10,164 nt of DNA from Puniceicoccales bacterium (GTDB lineage Bacteria > Verrucomicrobiota > Verrucomicrobiia > Opitutales > JAIRLM01), in the NCBI GenBank assembly GCA_031281635.1, contig JAITFC010000106.1, positions 1 through 10,164 on the forward strand, written 5' to 3'. Positions within the stretch are counted from its first letter, which is position 1. Each line of letters starts with the position of its first letter. Of this stretch, positions 1 to 6,570 are shown in pieces. The translations under genes were made by a program, and so were the position numbers. The notes under the pieces were generated by a model, which saw only the letters and a list, made by a program, of their open reading frames with translations, did no database searches and had not been told where the DNA came from.

Positions 1-326
1 AATGCAATGCCACCAATCAGCTGCTCGTCGTAGGGAATCATTTGCCATTCTAAATTTTCTCCGCAAACGGGTAAAATTCTTCCGCAAAGACGACGTGCTG
101 CGTTTTTGATAGCCGCAAATGCTTCGGGCAGAAGAGAATCAAGCGACTCACCGCCGCGCACTCGCTCGCGAAATTCCTCCGTTTTTCCCGCCAATTCCGC
201 GTCGGACAGAGCCTGATAGCTCTTTTCAAATTCATTAATTTTCCGAACAAGTGGTTCGCAGTGTCGAAAAAATTTTCTATAGTGGCGGCCAGCCAAGCGG
301 CGCCAAAGCCTCAAAAAGCCAAACAT
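1..326 (-). CDS. secA: SecA preprotein translocase ATPase, N-terminal fragment (cut by window edge)
   Basis: SecA is the motor ATPase that drives unfolded preproteins through the SecYEG channel. Reading the minus strand from an ATG at 326 gives 108 uninterrupted codons to the edge. The product starts MFGFLRLWRRLAGRHYRKFF and continues with family landmarks: KINEFEKSYQALSD, ELAGKTEEFRERV, GESLDSLLPEAFA, then RRLCG and PYDEQLIGGIA. These match the SecA N-terminal helical region that precedes the first nucleotide-binding motif, which lies beyond the window. About 14 residues (roughly 84-97) separate RRLCG from PYDEQLIGG, as I recall for Chlamydiae/Verrucomicrobia SecA; other bacteria have a shorter link. 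No good Shine-Dalgarno precedes the ATG. The gene lies 105 bases downstream of hemW on the same strand. Family assignment is very secure; the lineage remark is inference. Confidence 0.95.
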   Translation of the reverse strand, partial: MFGFLRLWRRLAGRHYRKFFRHCEPLVRKINEFEKSYQALSDAELAGKTEEFRERVRGGESLDSLLPEAFAAIKNAARRLCGRILPVCGENLEWQMIPYDEQLIGGIA

Positions 327-337
327 AAGCGGGTGAC

Positions 338-366
338 ATTGGAATTTGCGCACGAAAGGAAGTCAA
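338..366 (-). promoter_or_regulatory. Possible sigma-70-like promoter for secA
   Basis: On the minus strand TTGACT (361-366) is followed after exactly 17 bases by TCCAAT (338-343), giving five of six and four of six matches to the usual -35 and -10 boxes. The ATG of secA lies only 11 bases beyond, so the transcript would have a leader of just a few bases. That fits the lack of a visible Shine-Dalgarno. It is a pattern match only. Confidence 0.3.
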
Positions 367-431
367 TCTTTGAAAATTTTTCACCTTAAATTCTACTCAC
401 GGGCTCCGCGTTCCAGTTGCGGGATAGTTTT

Positions 432-1604
432 CTAAGTATTTGAAACAAAAGGAAATGTGCTTTGCGACAAAATTTCTAGAGCCAAAGTATCGTGGACGAG
501 CATGCCACGCTCCGTCGGACAAATATTCCCCGCAAATTTTTTCACGAAACCCATCTCTTGCCAGCGCTGGAAAAGTTTCCCGCAATCCGCAACGCCAAGT
601 TCCTCCGCACGAGAAAGTAAACATTCGTCAAATCCGTCCGCAGTTCGCAGGCCAAAAATCATGCGATCCTGGAGCAAAAGAAACTTCGTTAAAAAAACTA
701 TATCTTCTTCTGCGGCAAGGCCTTGCTCCTCCATCTGAGCCCATAATGCCAGGTCATCAACGTTGCGAAAACGGCGTCCGCGGCATTGTGATGCCGCCGA
801 TGGTCCTAATCCGAGCCATTCGCCCATGCGCCAGGTGTTGCAGTTGTGCTGGCAACGGTGACCATCGCGCGCAAAATTAGAGATTTCGTAGTGCTCAAAA
901 CCCTTGTCGCGGAGGAAATTCCACGTTTGACGATAAAATTTTTCTCCGGACAATGACCAGCTTTCATGTAAACCATCTCCGACCGGTGTGCCGCATTCTC
1001 CCGTTAGGCAATATGTGGAAATGTGATCCGGCCCCAATGCCACCGCCATTCGCAAATCTGCCATCCAACTGCTAAGCGATTGACCGGGAATGTGAAACAT
1101 CATATCCAAATTCACGGAAAACGAAAATTCTCGCAGCAATTCATAGGCACGTAAACTTTGCTGCGTTGTTTGCCTTCTCCCGAGTGCCACCAGAGTGCAT
1201 TCGTCGAAGCTCTGTACCCCCAATGAGATGCGCGTTGCTCCGAGCTCATGCAAGATTGTCAATTTTTCTCGCTTAACGGTCGAAGGGGAAAATTCCACGG
1301 TCCATTCTCTTGGCTGCCAAGTAATTCCGATGCCGAGTGCCTCTGTGACGCGGACGAAATCATGGGGAGTCAAAACTCCGGGAGTTCCGCCGCCAAAAAA
1401 AAGTGTATCTGCGCCTGCACCTTGGCCCTCTTTGCGCTGCCATTCTTTTCGCAAGCACTGCAAATAGCGCTCCATGGCGGGACGCGTCGGTGGTTCCTTG
1501 TAGAATACACAAAATCCACAGCGGGAAGCGCAAAACGGCACATGAACGTAGACACCCAGTCCAGAAATCTCCGGCACAGCGCTGCCATGGCAAAAAACCG
1601 GCAA
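432..1604 (-). CDS. hemW: HemW-type radical SAM protein (HemN-like, formerly 'coproporphyrinogen III oxidase-like')
   Basis: This is a radical SAM enzyme of the HemN/HemW family, 390 residues, close to the usual 380-400 of HemW. The motif CASRCGFCVFY puts the cluster cysteines at 25, 29 and 32, and GGGTP at 71-75 is the SAM-binding glycine motif. Later family blocks include RISLGVQSFDE, LDMMFHIPGQS, HYEISNFA, CQHNCNTWR and WLGLGPSAAS. The spacing C-x3-C-x2-C followed by V-F, without the fourth cysteine of true HemN (CxxxCxxCxC), points to HemW. Known HemW proteins bind haem and a [4Fe-4S] cluster and act as haem chaperones, not oxidases. The start is uncertain: the longest frame begins with TTG at 1604 and has no Shine-Dalgarno, and a GTG at codon 10 is an alternative. 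It precedes secA on the same strand; the cause of that pairing is unknown. Confidence 0.9.
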   Translation of the reverse strand: MPVFCHGSAVPEISGLGVYVHVPFCASRCGFCVFYKEPPTRPAMERYLQCLRKEWQRKEGQGAGADTLFFGGGTPGVLTPHDFVRVTEALGIGITWQPREWTVEFSPSTVKREKLTILHELGATRISLGVQSFDECTLVALGRRQTTQQSLRAYELLREFSFSVNLDMMFHIPGQSLSSWMADLRMAVALGPDHISTYCLTGECGTPVGDGLHESWSLSGEKFYRQTWNFLRDKGFEHYEISNFARDGHRCQHNCNTWRMGEWLGLGPSAASQCRGRRFRNVDDLALWAQMEEQGLAAEEDIVFLTKFLLLQDRMIFGLRTADGFDECLLSRAEELGVADCGKLFQRWQEMGFVKKFAGNICPTERGMLVHDTLALEILSQSTFPFVSNT

Positions 1605-1666
1605 ATTCTTGCAAGGAAAAATTTTTTCAAAGAAACTTTGCTATTTTCATTTTTTTTACCTTAAAC

Positions 1667-2005
1667 ATGTCCGCTATGACTGTAGGGAATGTAAATCCGG
1701 GGCCCGTGGCGGTGGTCGTTGAGGTCCTGAATAGGTGTATAGAATCAGAAACGTTGAGTAGGATGCTATGGATGGTGCGTACCTATGCGGGATGGTGCAC
1801 GATTTTGCAATTAGTTATTTTGATCTCCAAGCCAGATGCCACAATAGATCCCATCGATGCGGTGCTCACAATTTTCGGGGGCGTGAAGGCACTGTCGTCT
1901 ACGATGAAAGAGATGGAGCCTCTCTTGGGAGAAATGACGAAACGGCAAATTATTTTTCTCCGAATGGTTGCTTTGCAGTTCGTTATATATACGCTCCCGG
2001 ATTAG
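1667..2005 (+). CDS. Small hypothetical protein, possibly membrane-associated
   Basis: This is an open frame of 112 codons starting MSAMTVGNVNPGPVAVVVEV; I do not recognise the family. Two hydrophobic stretches are visible, around residues 40-54 (AGWCTILQLVILIS) and 94-110 (IIFLRMVALQFVIYTLP). They flank a helical, charged centre with KEMEPLLGEMTKRQ. The frame stays open further upstream over hemW, but that part reads as an antisense shadow, so I take the ATG just beyond the hemW start region. There is no Shine-Dalgarno; a T-rich tract precedes the ATG. The gene is divergent from hemW and ends 24 bases before the convergent LptG-like gene. Codon use includes ATA and AGG, which are scarce in the core genes. 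It fills an otherwise empty stretch of about 425 bases, but whether it is expressed is unknown. Confidence 0.55.
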   Translation: MSAMTVGNVNPGPVAVVVEVLNRCIESETLSRMLWMVRTYAGWCTILQLVILISKPDATIDPIDAVLTIFGGVKALSSTMKEMEPLLGEMTKRQIIFLRMVALQFVIYTLPD

Positions 2006-2029
2006 CACAGTCCGTCCATGCCGCAACAG

Positions 2030-3121
2030 CTAGCGGACGCGCCAGAGGCAAAACGCGCCAATCGTACCCAAAAGTCCATTCGGGAGCCACGCGGCGGTGA
2101 TTGGCGGCATGCGTCCGCAGGAGCCAAATGCGTGGCATGCATGGGTGACGACGTGGAAAAGGAAGAGCAGCAAAATGGCGCGGGAAATATTGATGGCAGG
2201 GCCCGTGCGCATGCCGCATACGGCAAACGGGATGGCGCAAATGATGACGATCAGTGGGCTCCAGCAACCGGCAATAAGTGTGTGATAGCGTGTTGCATAG
2301 GAGTTATAAGCAATATCTTCTTTAGGCACACAGTAAAGTAATTTTCTCACCATTGCGAGGGATAAATTTTGCGTGCGCCGCTGGGAGAGAAGGAGTAATC
2401 TAGGAGATTCGTCGAGGTCTATGCAGTCTTTTTCTTCGTGAAAATGCACCTGCGATTTTTCACTTTTCGTCGCAAAAATTGTTTCGCGCACGCCGCGCAA
2501 CCGCCAGTGTCCGTCGACATATTCGCCACTTTCGGCGCATAGTCGCCCCGTATCGCAACCGTCTGCGCCGTAGAAATGGACGACGACCTGTTCCGCTCCC
2601 CGGCAGTTGGGGTGCAGATGCCCAATGAGCCAGAGCCTACTTTTCTGCCTATTGTCATAGCTCAAATTGTTTAGACGCAGGGAATTGCCAGCGATGGGAG
2701 TCGATTGATTGGCCTTCACCGCGGCGGTGATTTCCTGTGTCCGCTCGTCGCAAAATGGGATGACTGTTCCATTTAGAAGAAATAGTAAAGCAGAAAAAAA
2801 AATGCCGCATGGCCATAGCCAACTTGTTACGTATAAAAGAGATGCACCCGCCGTTCGCATGGCAACGATTTCCCCATTAGCGTGCAATTTCCCGAGGCCG
2901 AAGAGGACGGCGATGAAGAGAGAAATTGGGATGCAGGCGGGTAAGAATCCTGGGAACACATGGCCGTACAGCGCTAGTATCTGACTGGCACTGGCACCAC
3001 AATGCAACAATTCCGGCAGCGTGCGATGCATATGCTCGAGAAAAAAGATGCCGAGCAGAACCAAAAGTGCCACACACATGGCCCGAATCCATTCGCGTAA
3101 TATATAGAGGGGCAAGGACAT
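2030..3121 (-). CDS. lptG: LptF/LptG (YjgP/YjgQ) family permease, LptG-like
   Basis: LptF and LptG form the inner-membrane heterodimer that, with the LptB ATPase, lifts lipopolysaccharide out of the inner membrane. This 363-residue protein has the expected plan. Three helices come first (about 13-30, 55-78, 97-121), with the family block PISLFIAVLFGLGKLHANGE and then MRTAG. A periplasmic beta-rich part follows (about 122-275), including GHWRLRGVRETIF, and three more helices lie near 282-300, 308-326 and 340-360. The W-R-L strand in the periplasmic part and the end MPPITAAWLPN resemble LptG more than LptF, but F/G assignment by eye is soft. The ATG at 3121 lies 15 bases downstream of a same-strand tRNA-Ser gene and has no clear Shine-Dalgarno, so co-transcription with the tRNA is likely. 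The 3' end converges on the small orphan gene. Confidence 0.85.
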   Translation of the reverse strand: MSLPLYILREWIRAMCVALLVLLGIFFLEHMHRTLPELLHCGASASQILALYGHVFPGFLPACIPISLFIAVLFGLGKLHANGEIVAMRTAGASLLYVTSWLWPCGIFFSALLFLLNGTVIPFCDERTQEITAAVKANQSTPIAGNSLRLNNLSYDNRQKSRLWLIGHLHPNCRGAEQVVVHFYGADGCDTGRLCAESGEYVDGHWRLRGVRETIFATKSEKSQVHFHEEKDCIDLDESPRLLLLSQRRTQNLSLAMVRKLLYCVPKEDIAYNSYATRYHTLIAGCWSPLIVIICAIPFAVCGMRTGPAINISRAILLLFLFHVVTHACHAFGSCGRMPPITAAWLPNGLLGTIGAFCLWRVR

Positions 3122-3136
3122 GGTGCGCAGAATGCC

Positions 3137-3229
3137 TGGCGGAGAGAGAGGGATTCGAACCCTCGGACCCCCGATTAAAGAGTCACCTTCTTAGCAGGAA
3201 GGCGCTTTCGACCACTCAGCCATCTCTCC
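3137..3229 (-). tRNA. tRNA-Ser (anticodon GCU)
   Basis: The complete gene reads on the minus strand from GGAGAGA (3229-3223), which pairs with TCTCTCC (3147-3141) to form the acceptor stem. Discriminator G is at 3140, and CCA is encoded in the DNA at 3139-3137. The anticodon arm is CCTTC-CTGCTAA-GAAGG, with anticodon GCT, so it reads the serine AGC/AGU codons. A long variable arm (GACTC paired with GGGTC) is typical of serine tRNA, and the T arm is GAGGG-TTCGAAT-CCCTC. All stems close. It sits between the divergent lptG-like and lptF-like genes, 15 bases before the former. Confidence 0.97.
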
Positions 3230-3240
3230 GCGCTCCGCGA

Positions 3241-3269
3241 GTGTTAGGATTGCCCTGGGGCGAGGTCAA
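3241..3269 (-). promoter_or_regulatory. Probable promoter of tRNA-Ser (and perhaps the LptG-like gene)
   Basis: On the minus strand TTGACC (3264-3269) is spaced exactly 17 bases from TAACAC (3241-3246), and the mature tRNA begins 11 bases further on. The -35 box is nearly perfect and the -10 box is weaker. Position and spacing are right for a tRNA promoter. Because the LptG-like start is only 15 bases past the CCA end, the same transcript may serve both. Confidence 0.5.
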
Positions 3270-3343
3270 GATTTTTATGCCTATCCACGCAGGTTTTTCA
3301 TTTTCCGATTTGAAAGACGCCGAGTTTTCGCCAGAACGTTGCC

Positions 3344-4465
3344 GTGCTGTACCGCCGATATATTTTTTTGCAAATTTTCATTGCCACCGTTTGTGCCACA
3401 TTATTTTTCGTTGGCATTTTGTTGACTGGCAATGTGTTACGCGACATACTGCAGTGGCTCATTGCCGGAGAAATGCACTGGAAATTATTCTATAAAACGC
3501 TTCACACACTCCTGCCCGCATTGGTCTCCTACGCGCTTCCCATCGGGCTTCTGACGGCTGTTTTTCTCGTTTTTGGACGCATGTCGGAACAAAGTGAAAT
3601 TCTTTGCCTTCAAACGGCGGGTATCTCACTCCTGCGCATTGCAATGCCAGTTTTTTCGCTGGCACTTGTGTGTTTTGCCGGGACCTTGGCCATCAACCTC
3701 TGCTACGGCCCGCGCGCTTCATATAATTATCGTCGCTATTTGCACGGAATGCTCACTAAAAATCCTCTACAATTCTTTCAATCACAAAGATTTATCCGCG
3801 ATTTCCCCGGACACATTCTCTACGCCGGTGGCCGGGACGGAGACAAATTGTCGAATCTGCGCATCTGGGAAGTGGATAGCGGTAATCAATTTACGGAATT
3901 TCTGCATGCGCAGAAGGGCAGCCTGGTCCACGATCCGGCCAAAAATTTGCTGCGACTCGATTTGGTAGGCGGGACACTGGAACCATTGGGAAAAAACGGA
4001 ACCACGCTGCGTTTCCACGAATCATCGGTATTCCTGCCGCAGGAGCGGATAGCGATGAATTTTGGCGAACAGAAACAGCTCAAGCATATGGACTTATGGG
4101 AATTACTTGCGGTTTTACGGCGCGCGCGGACGGAGAGCGTGGAAAAAAATCCCATCCAGAGGCGGAAAAATTTGGAATACGTAGCCGCTAATTTCATTCT
4201 GCACCAGCATCTTGCCATGGCGTTTTCGACCTGTGCGCTGGCCGTTCTTGGCATCCCCCTGGCCCTGAGGACGCGACGTGCTGGAAAATCCATCGGCATC
4301 GCCATTTCCATCATTCTCGCTTTTGCCTATTACTTTGCCACAACGTGCATTGGGTGGTTGCAAAATTCTCCGTACCTGCGCGCCGACTACCTCATTTGGC
4401 TGCCCAACGCGATTCTCCTATGCACTGGACTGTGGCTATTTCATCGCCATTTGCGCCCACATTAG
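3344..4465 (+). CDS. lptF: LptF/LptG (YjgP/YjgQ) family permease, LptF-like
   Basis: This is the second permease of the LPS export complex, 373 residues, of normal family length. It starts at GTG (MLYRRYIFLQIFIATVCATL). N-terminal helices lie near 9-30, 55-78 and 96-120, with the family block ALPIGLLTAVFLVFGRMSEQ and QTAGIS. A periplasmic part spans about 121-285 and contains NPLQFFQSQRFIRDFPG and HILYAGGRDGDKLSNLRI, which resembles the LptF pattern. Three C-terminal helices follow, near 290-310, 317-338 and 347-367. The stretch RRARTESVEKNPIQRRKN lies just before the fourth helix. No Shine-Dalgarno is evident before the GTG. The gene is divergent from the tRNA-Ser/LptG-like unit, whereas lptF and lptG usually lie in tandem. 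The F versus G assignment is tentative. Confidence 0.85.
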   Translation: MLYRRYIFLQIFIATVCATLFFVGILLTGNVLRDILQWLIAGEMHWKLFYKTLHTLLPALVSYALPIGLLTAVFLVFGRMSEQSEILCLQTAGISLLRIAMPVFSLALVCFAGTLAINLCYGPRASYNYRRYLHGMLTKNPLQFFQSQRFIRDFPGHILYAGGRDGDKLSNLRIWEVDSGNQFTEFLHAQKGSLVHDPAKNLLRLDLVGGTLEPLGKNGTTLRFHESSVFLPQERIAMNFGEQKQLKHMDLWELLAVLRRARTESVEKNPIQRRKNLEYVAANFILHQHLAMAFSTCALAVLGIPLALRTRRAGKSIGIAISIILAFAYYFATTCIGWLQNSPYLRADYLIWLPNAILLCTGLWLFHRHLRPH

Positions 4466-4614
4466 TGTAGCCGAGATGCCGCTCCAATTCTACCCTGGAC
4501 CAGCCTTACATGTCGACTGATGCGGTGAAACTCAGGATGCTCTGACACAAATTACAGTCGTCACGCGGAATTATGTTGCATGGTCTGAAAAATTCCACTC
4601 GCTGAGGAAGAACC

Positions 4615-5565
4615 ATGAGCGCCGAATTGGACGTGTGGCGTCCGTTGCAGGACCTTGAGGAGCAGTTGGGGGAATTGCGTCGCAAATCGGAGGAGTCGCA
4701 TGTGGACTTTGCCGAGGAAGTACATGCCATAGAGGAAAAAATTGCGGAAACTCGCCGGAAAATCTACGAGGATCTCGGCATTTGGGAACGGATTCAACTT
4801 GCCAGGCATCCGCAGCGTCCCTATGCGCTGGACTTTATTTCGCGTATTTTCGTAGATTTTGAAGAAATTCACGGCGATCGACATTTCGGGGATGATGCGG
4901 CAATGGTTTGCGGCGCAGCATTTTTGAAAGGTATGCCGCTCATGATTATCGCGCAGCAAAAGGGGCGTACGCTGAAGGAAAACATTCGACGCAATTTTGG
5001 ATGTCCGCAGCCTGAGGGTTATCGTAAAGCATTGCGTGCGATGAAATTAGCCGAAAAATTCTCCCTTCCCATCATAAGTTTCATTGACACGGCAGGCGCC
5101 TACCCGGGCATCGGATCCGAAGAGCGCCATATCGGCGAAGCAATCGCTGTTAACATGCGCGAAATGAGCACCTTGTCCGTCCCCATCGTCGGGATTGTTA
5201 TCGGCGAGGGTGGGTCAGGAGGCGCACTGGGCATTGGCGTGGTCGATCGTCTCCTCATCCTCGAAAATGCTTATTATTCAGTCATTTCGCCGGAAGGTTG
5301 CGCCGCAATTTTGTGGAAAAACAGGGAAAAAGCGGCGGATGCTGCCCGTGCCCTGCGGTTGGAGCCGAAACAACTCCTTGAATTTGGCATCGCCGATGAA
5401 GTTCTTCCGGAACCGATCGGCGGCGCACAGCGCGATTGGGACGCAACAGCAGCGACGGTCAAAGCGGCATTGGTACGTCACCTGGAAGAACTGGGGCCCC
5501 ATGCCGATCTAGCCGCACGCTACGCAAAATACCGCAAAATTGGCGTCTATGGGGAAGAAATTTAG
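4615..5565 (+). CDS. accA: Acetyl-CoA carboxylase carboxyltransferase subunit alpha
   Basis: AccA pairs with AccD to move the carboxyl group from biotin (on AccB) to acetyl-CoA, making malonyl-CoA for fatty-acid synthesis in the cytosol. The 316-residue product is the usual length (E. coli 319). An N-terminal helical part carries LARHPQRPYALDFI. The crotonase-fold core then has QKGRTLKENIRRNFG, FIDTAGAYPG (156-165) and GEGGSGGAL (197-205, oxyanion-hole region), with YSVISPEGCAAILWK near 222-236. The usual DTPGAYPG is DTAGAYPG here, a mild change. A clear Shine-Dalgarno GAGGAAG (4604-4610) ends four bases before the ATG. The 149 bases between lptF and this gene hold no other gene. It is apparently monocistronic, since a 252-base gap separates it from sufC; accD is not in the window. 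Confidence 0.97.
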   Translation: MSAELDVWRPLQDLEEQLGELRRKSEESHVDFAEEVHAIEEKIAETRRKIYEDLGIWERIQLARHPQRPYALDFISRIFVDFEEIHGDRHFGDDAAMVCGAAFLKGMPLMIIAQQKGRTLKENIRRNFGCPQPEGYRKALRAMKLAEKFSLPIISFIDTAGAYPGIGSEERHIGEAIAVNMREMSTLSVPIVGIVIGEGGSGGALGIGVVDRLLILENAYYSVISPEGCAAILWKNREKAADAARALRLEPKQLLEFGIADEVLPEPIGGAQRDWDATAATVKAALVRHLEELGPHADLAARYAKYRKIGVYGEEI

Positions 5566-5817
5566 GACCGCTGCGATAGAAAATGCAAGCAAGATGATTC
5601 ATGCTAGTGCGATTTGATAACCTATGTTTGGGTCAGAGATAATGATAGGCATAATAGTTAATTGTTACCACAACCGCCTACTACTTGCAAGCAAAAAAAA
5701 TCGTGGCAGCGCAAGTTGATGAGAACGCAATGCTCTAAGTTAACCCATCTTCGAACGGCAATATTTTCGAAAAAATTTTTGTAGACAATTTTTCCGTCGC
5801 CGGCACATTGCGGGAAA
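5566..5817 (+). promoter_or_regulatory. Intergenic leader before the suf operon
   Basis: This is the longest gene-free stretch in the window, 252 bases, and it is A/T-rich towards its end. A promoter-like pair TTGATA (5614-5619) and GATAAT (5638-5643) has an 18-base spacer. If used, it would leave a leader of about 165 bases before sufC. Two copies of the palindrome TTCGAA start at 5750 and 5766, 16 bases apart, and could be an operator or chance. No reading frame or RNA family was recognised. A clear terminator for accA was not found. Confidence 0.35.
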
Positions 5818-6555
5818 ATGTTTCATGGTCTCCTGCTGCAGGATATTTCCGTTGGTTCCGGCGAAAAATTTTTTGTGCGGGGTGTGTCTCTGGTCGTACC
5901 TGCCGGTGAATTGCACATTTTAGTTGGACCAAACGGTGCTGGGAAAAGTTCTCTGCTGAAGGCACTTGCCGGGCATCCGGACTATGCAGTATCCGCCGGA
6001 GAATTTTTTTTGGACGGTGAAAATTTGCTGGAAATGACTCCGGAAGAGCGGTCCCGGTGTGGCCTTTTTTTGGCATTTCAATCTCCGGTCCCACTTCCCG
6101 GTGTGGCACTTGGACGAATGTTGCAAGTTGCGCGCCAGGAACGGCAACCGAAGGGAGCACCGATTGATGTCCGGGCTTTTTATGGCGAACTATGCAATGC
6201 GATGGAAAGTCTTGGCATGGAACGCTCTTGGGCGACTCGGTTCGTCAACGACGGAATTTCCGGTGGCGAGAGCAAGCGTTGCGAATTGTTGCAAATTTTG
6301 CTGCTGCATCCGAAATATCTTCTCCTGGATGAACTTGACAGTGGACTGGACATGGACGCGGTAAATTTGGTGGCAGAGACGCTGGAGAAACTGCGCCGTG
6401 CGGGAACTGGCATTCTCTGTGTGACACACCGGCAATCTCTGCTGCAGACACTGAATCCGGATCGAATTCACATTTTGCGCGAAGGTCGACTGCTGTGTTC
6501 GGGCGGGATGGAATTGGCCGAGGAATTGCATGTGCGTGGATTCCAAGGATTTTGA
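5818..6555 (+). CDS. sufC: SufC, Fe-S cluster assembly ATPase
   Basis: SufC is the ABC-type ATPase that binds the SufB-SufD scaffold and powers its rearrangement for cluster building in the cytosol. The product has 245 residues, as expected. Walker A is GPNGAGKSS (37-45), the Q-loop FQSP has Gln88, the signature is SGGESKR (148-154), Walker B is YLLLDELDSGLD (167-178), and the switch histidine is H204 in VTHR. DELDSGLD is the SufC-specific form of Walker B. The signature normally reads SGGEKKR, so Lys is replaced by Ser at 152. The ATG at 5818 is preceded only by a weak GCGGGA. The gene is first in sufCBD; sufB begins 15 bases after its stop. Confidence 0.96.
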   Translation: MFHGLLLQDISVGSGEKFFVRGVSLVVPAGELHILVGPNGAGKSSLLKALAGHPDYAVSAGEFFLDGENLLEMTPEERSRCGLFLAFQSPVPLPGVALGRMLQVARQERQPKGAPIDVRAFYGELCNAMESLGMERSWATRFVNDGISGGESKRCELLQILLLHPKYLLLDELDSGLDMDAVNLVAETLEKLRRAGTGILCVTHRQSLLQTLNPDRIHILREGRLLCSGGMELAEELHVRGFQGF

Positions 6556-6557
6556 TG

Positions 6558-6564
6558 AAAGGAG
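6558..6564 (+). promoter_or_regulatory. Ribosome binding site deciding the GTG start of sufB
   Basis: AAAGGAG ends six bases before the GTG at 6571, and no nearby ATG fits the frame. This supports the GTG as the start. Confidence 0.8.
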
Positions 6565-6570
6565 CAGCAA

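Noticed and set aside
440..880. Plus-strand frame opposite the end of hemW
   Set aside because: It is fully antisense to a well-supported hemW coding region and has no family features.
1628..1640. Short hairpin CAAAG-AAA-CTTTG between hemW and the small orphan gene
   Set aside because: Five base pairs in an A/T-rich region is expected by chance, and it fits neither a terminator nor a known operator.
1403..1666. Upstream extension of the small orphan frame
   Set aside because: It lies antisense to hemW, and its sequence is that of a shadow frame, rich in Arg, His and Lys.
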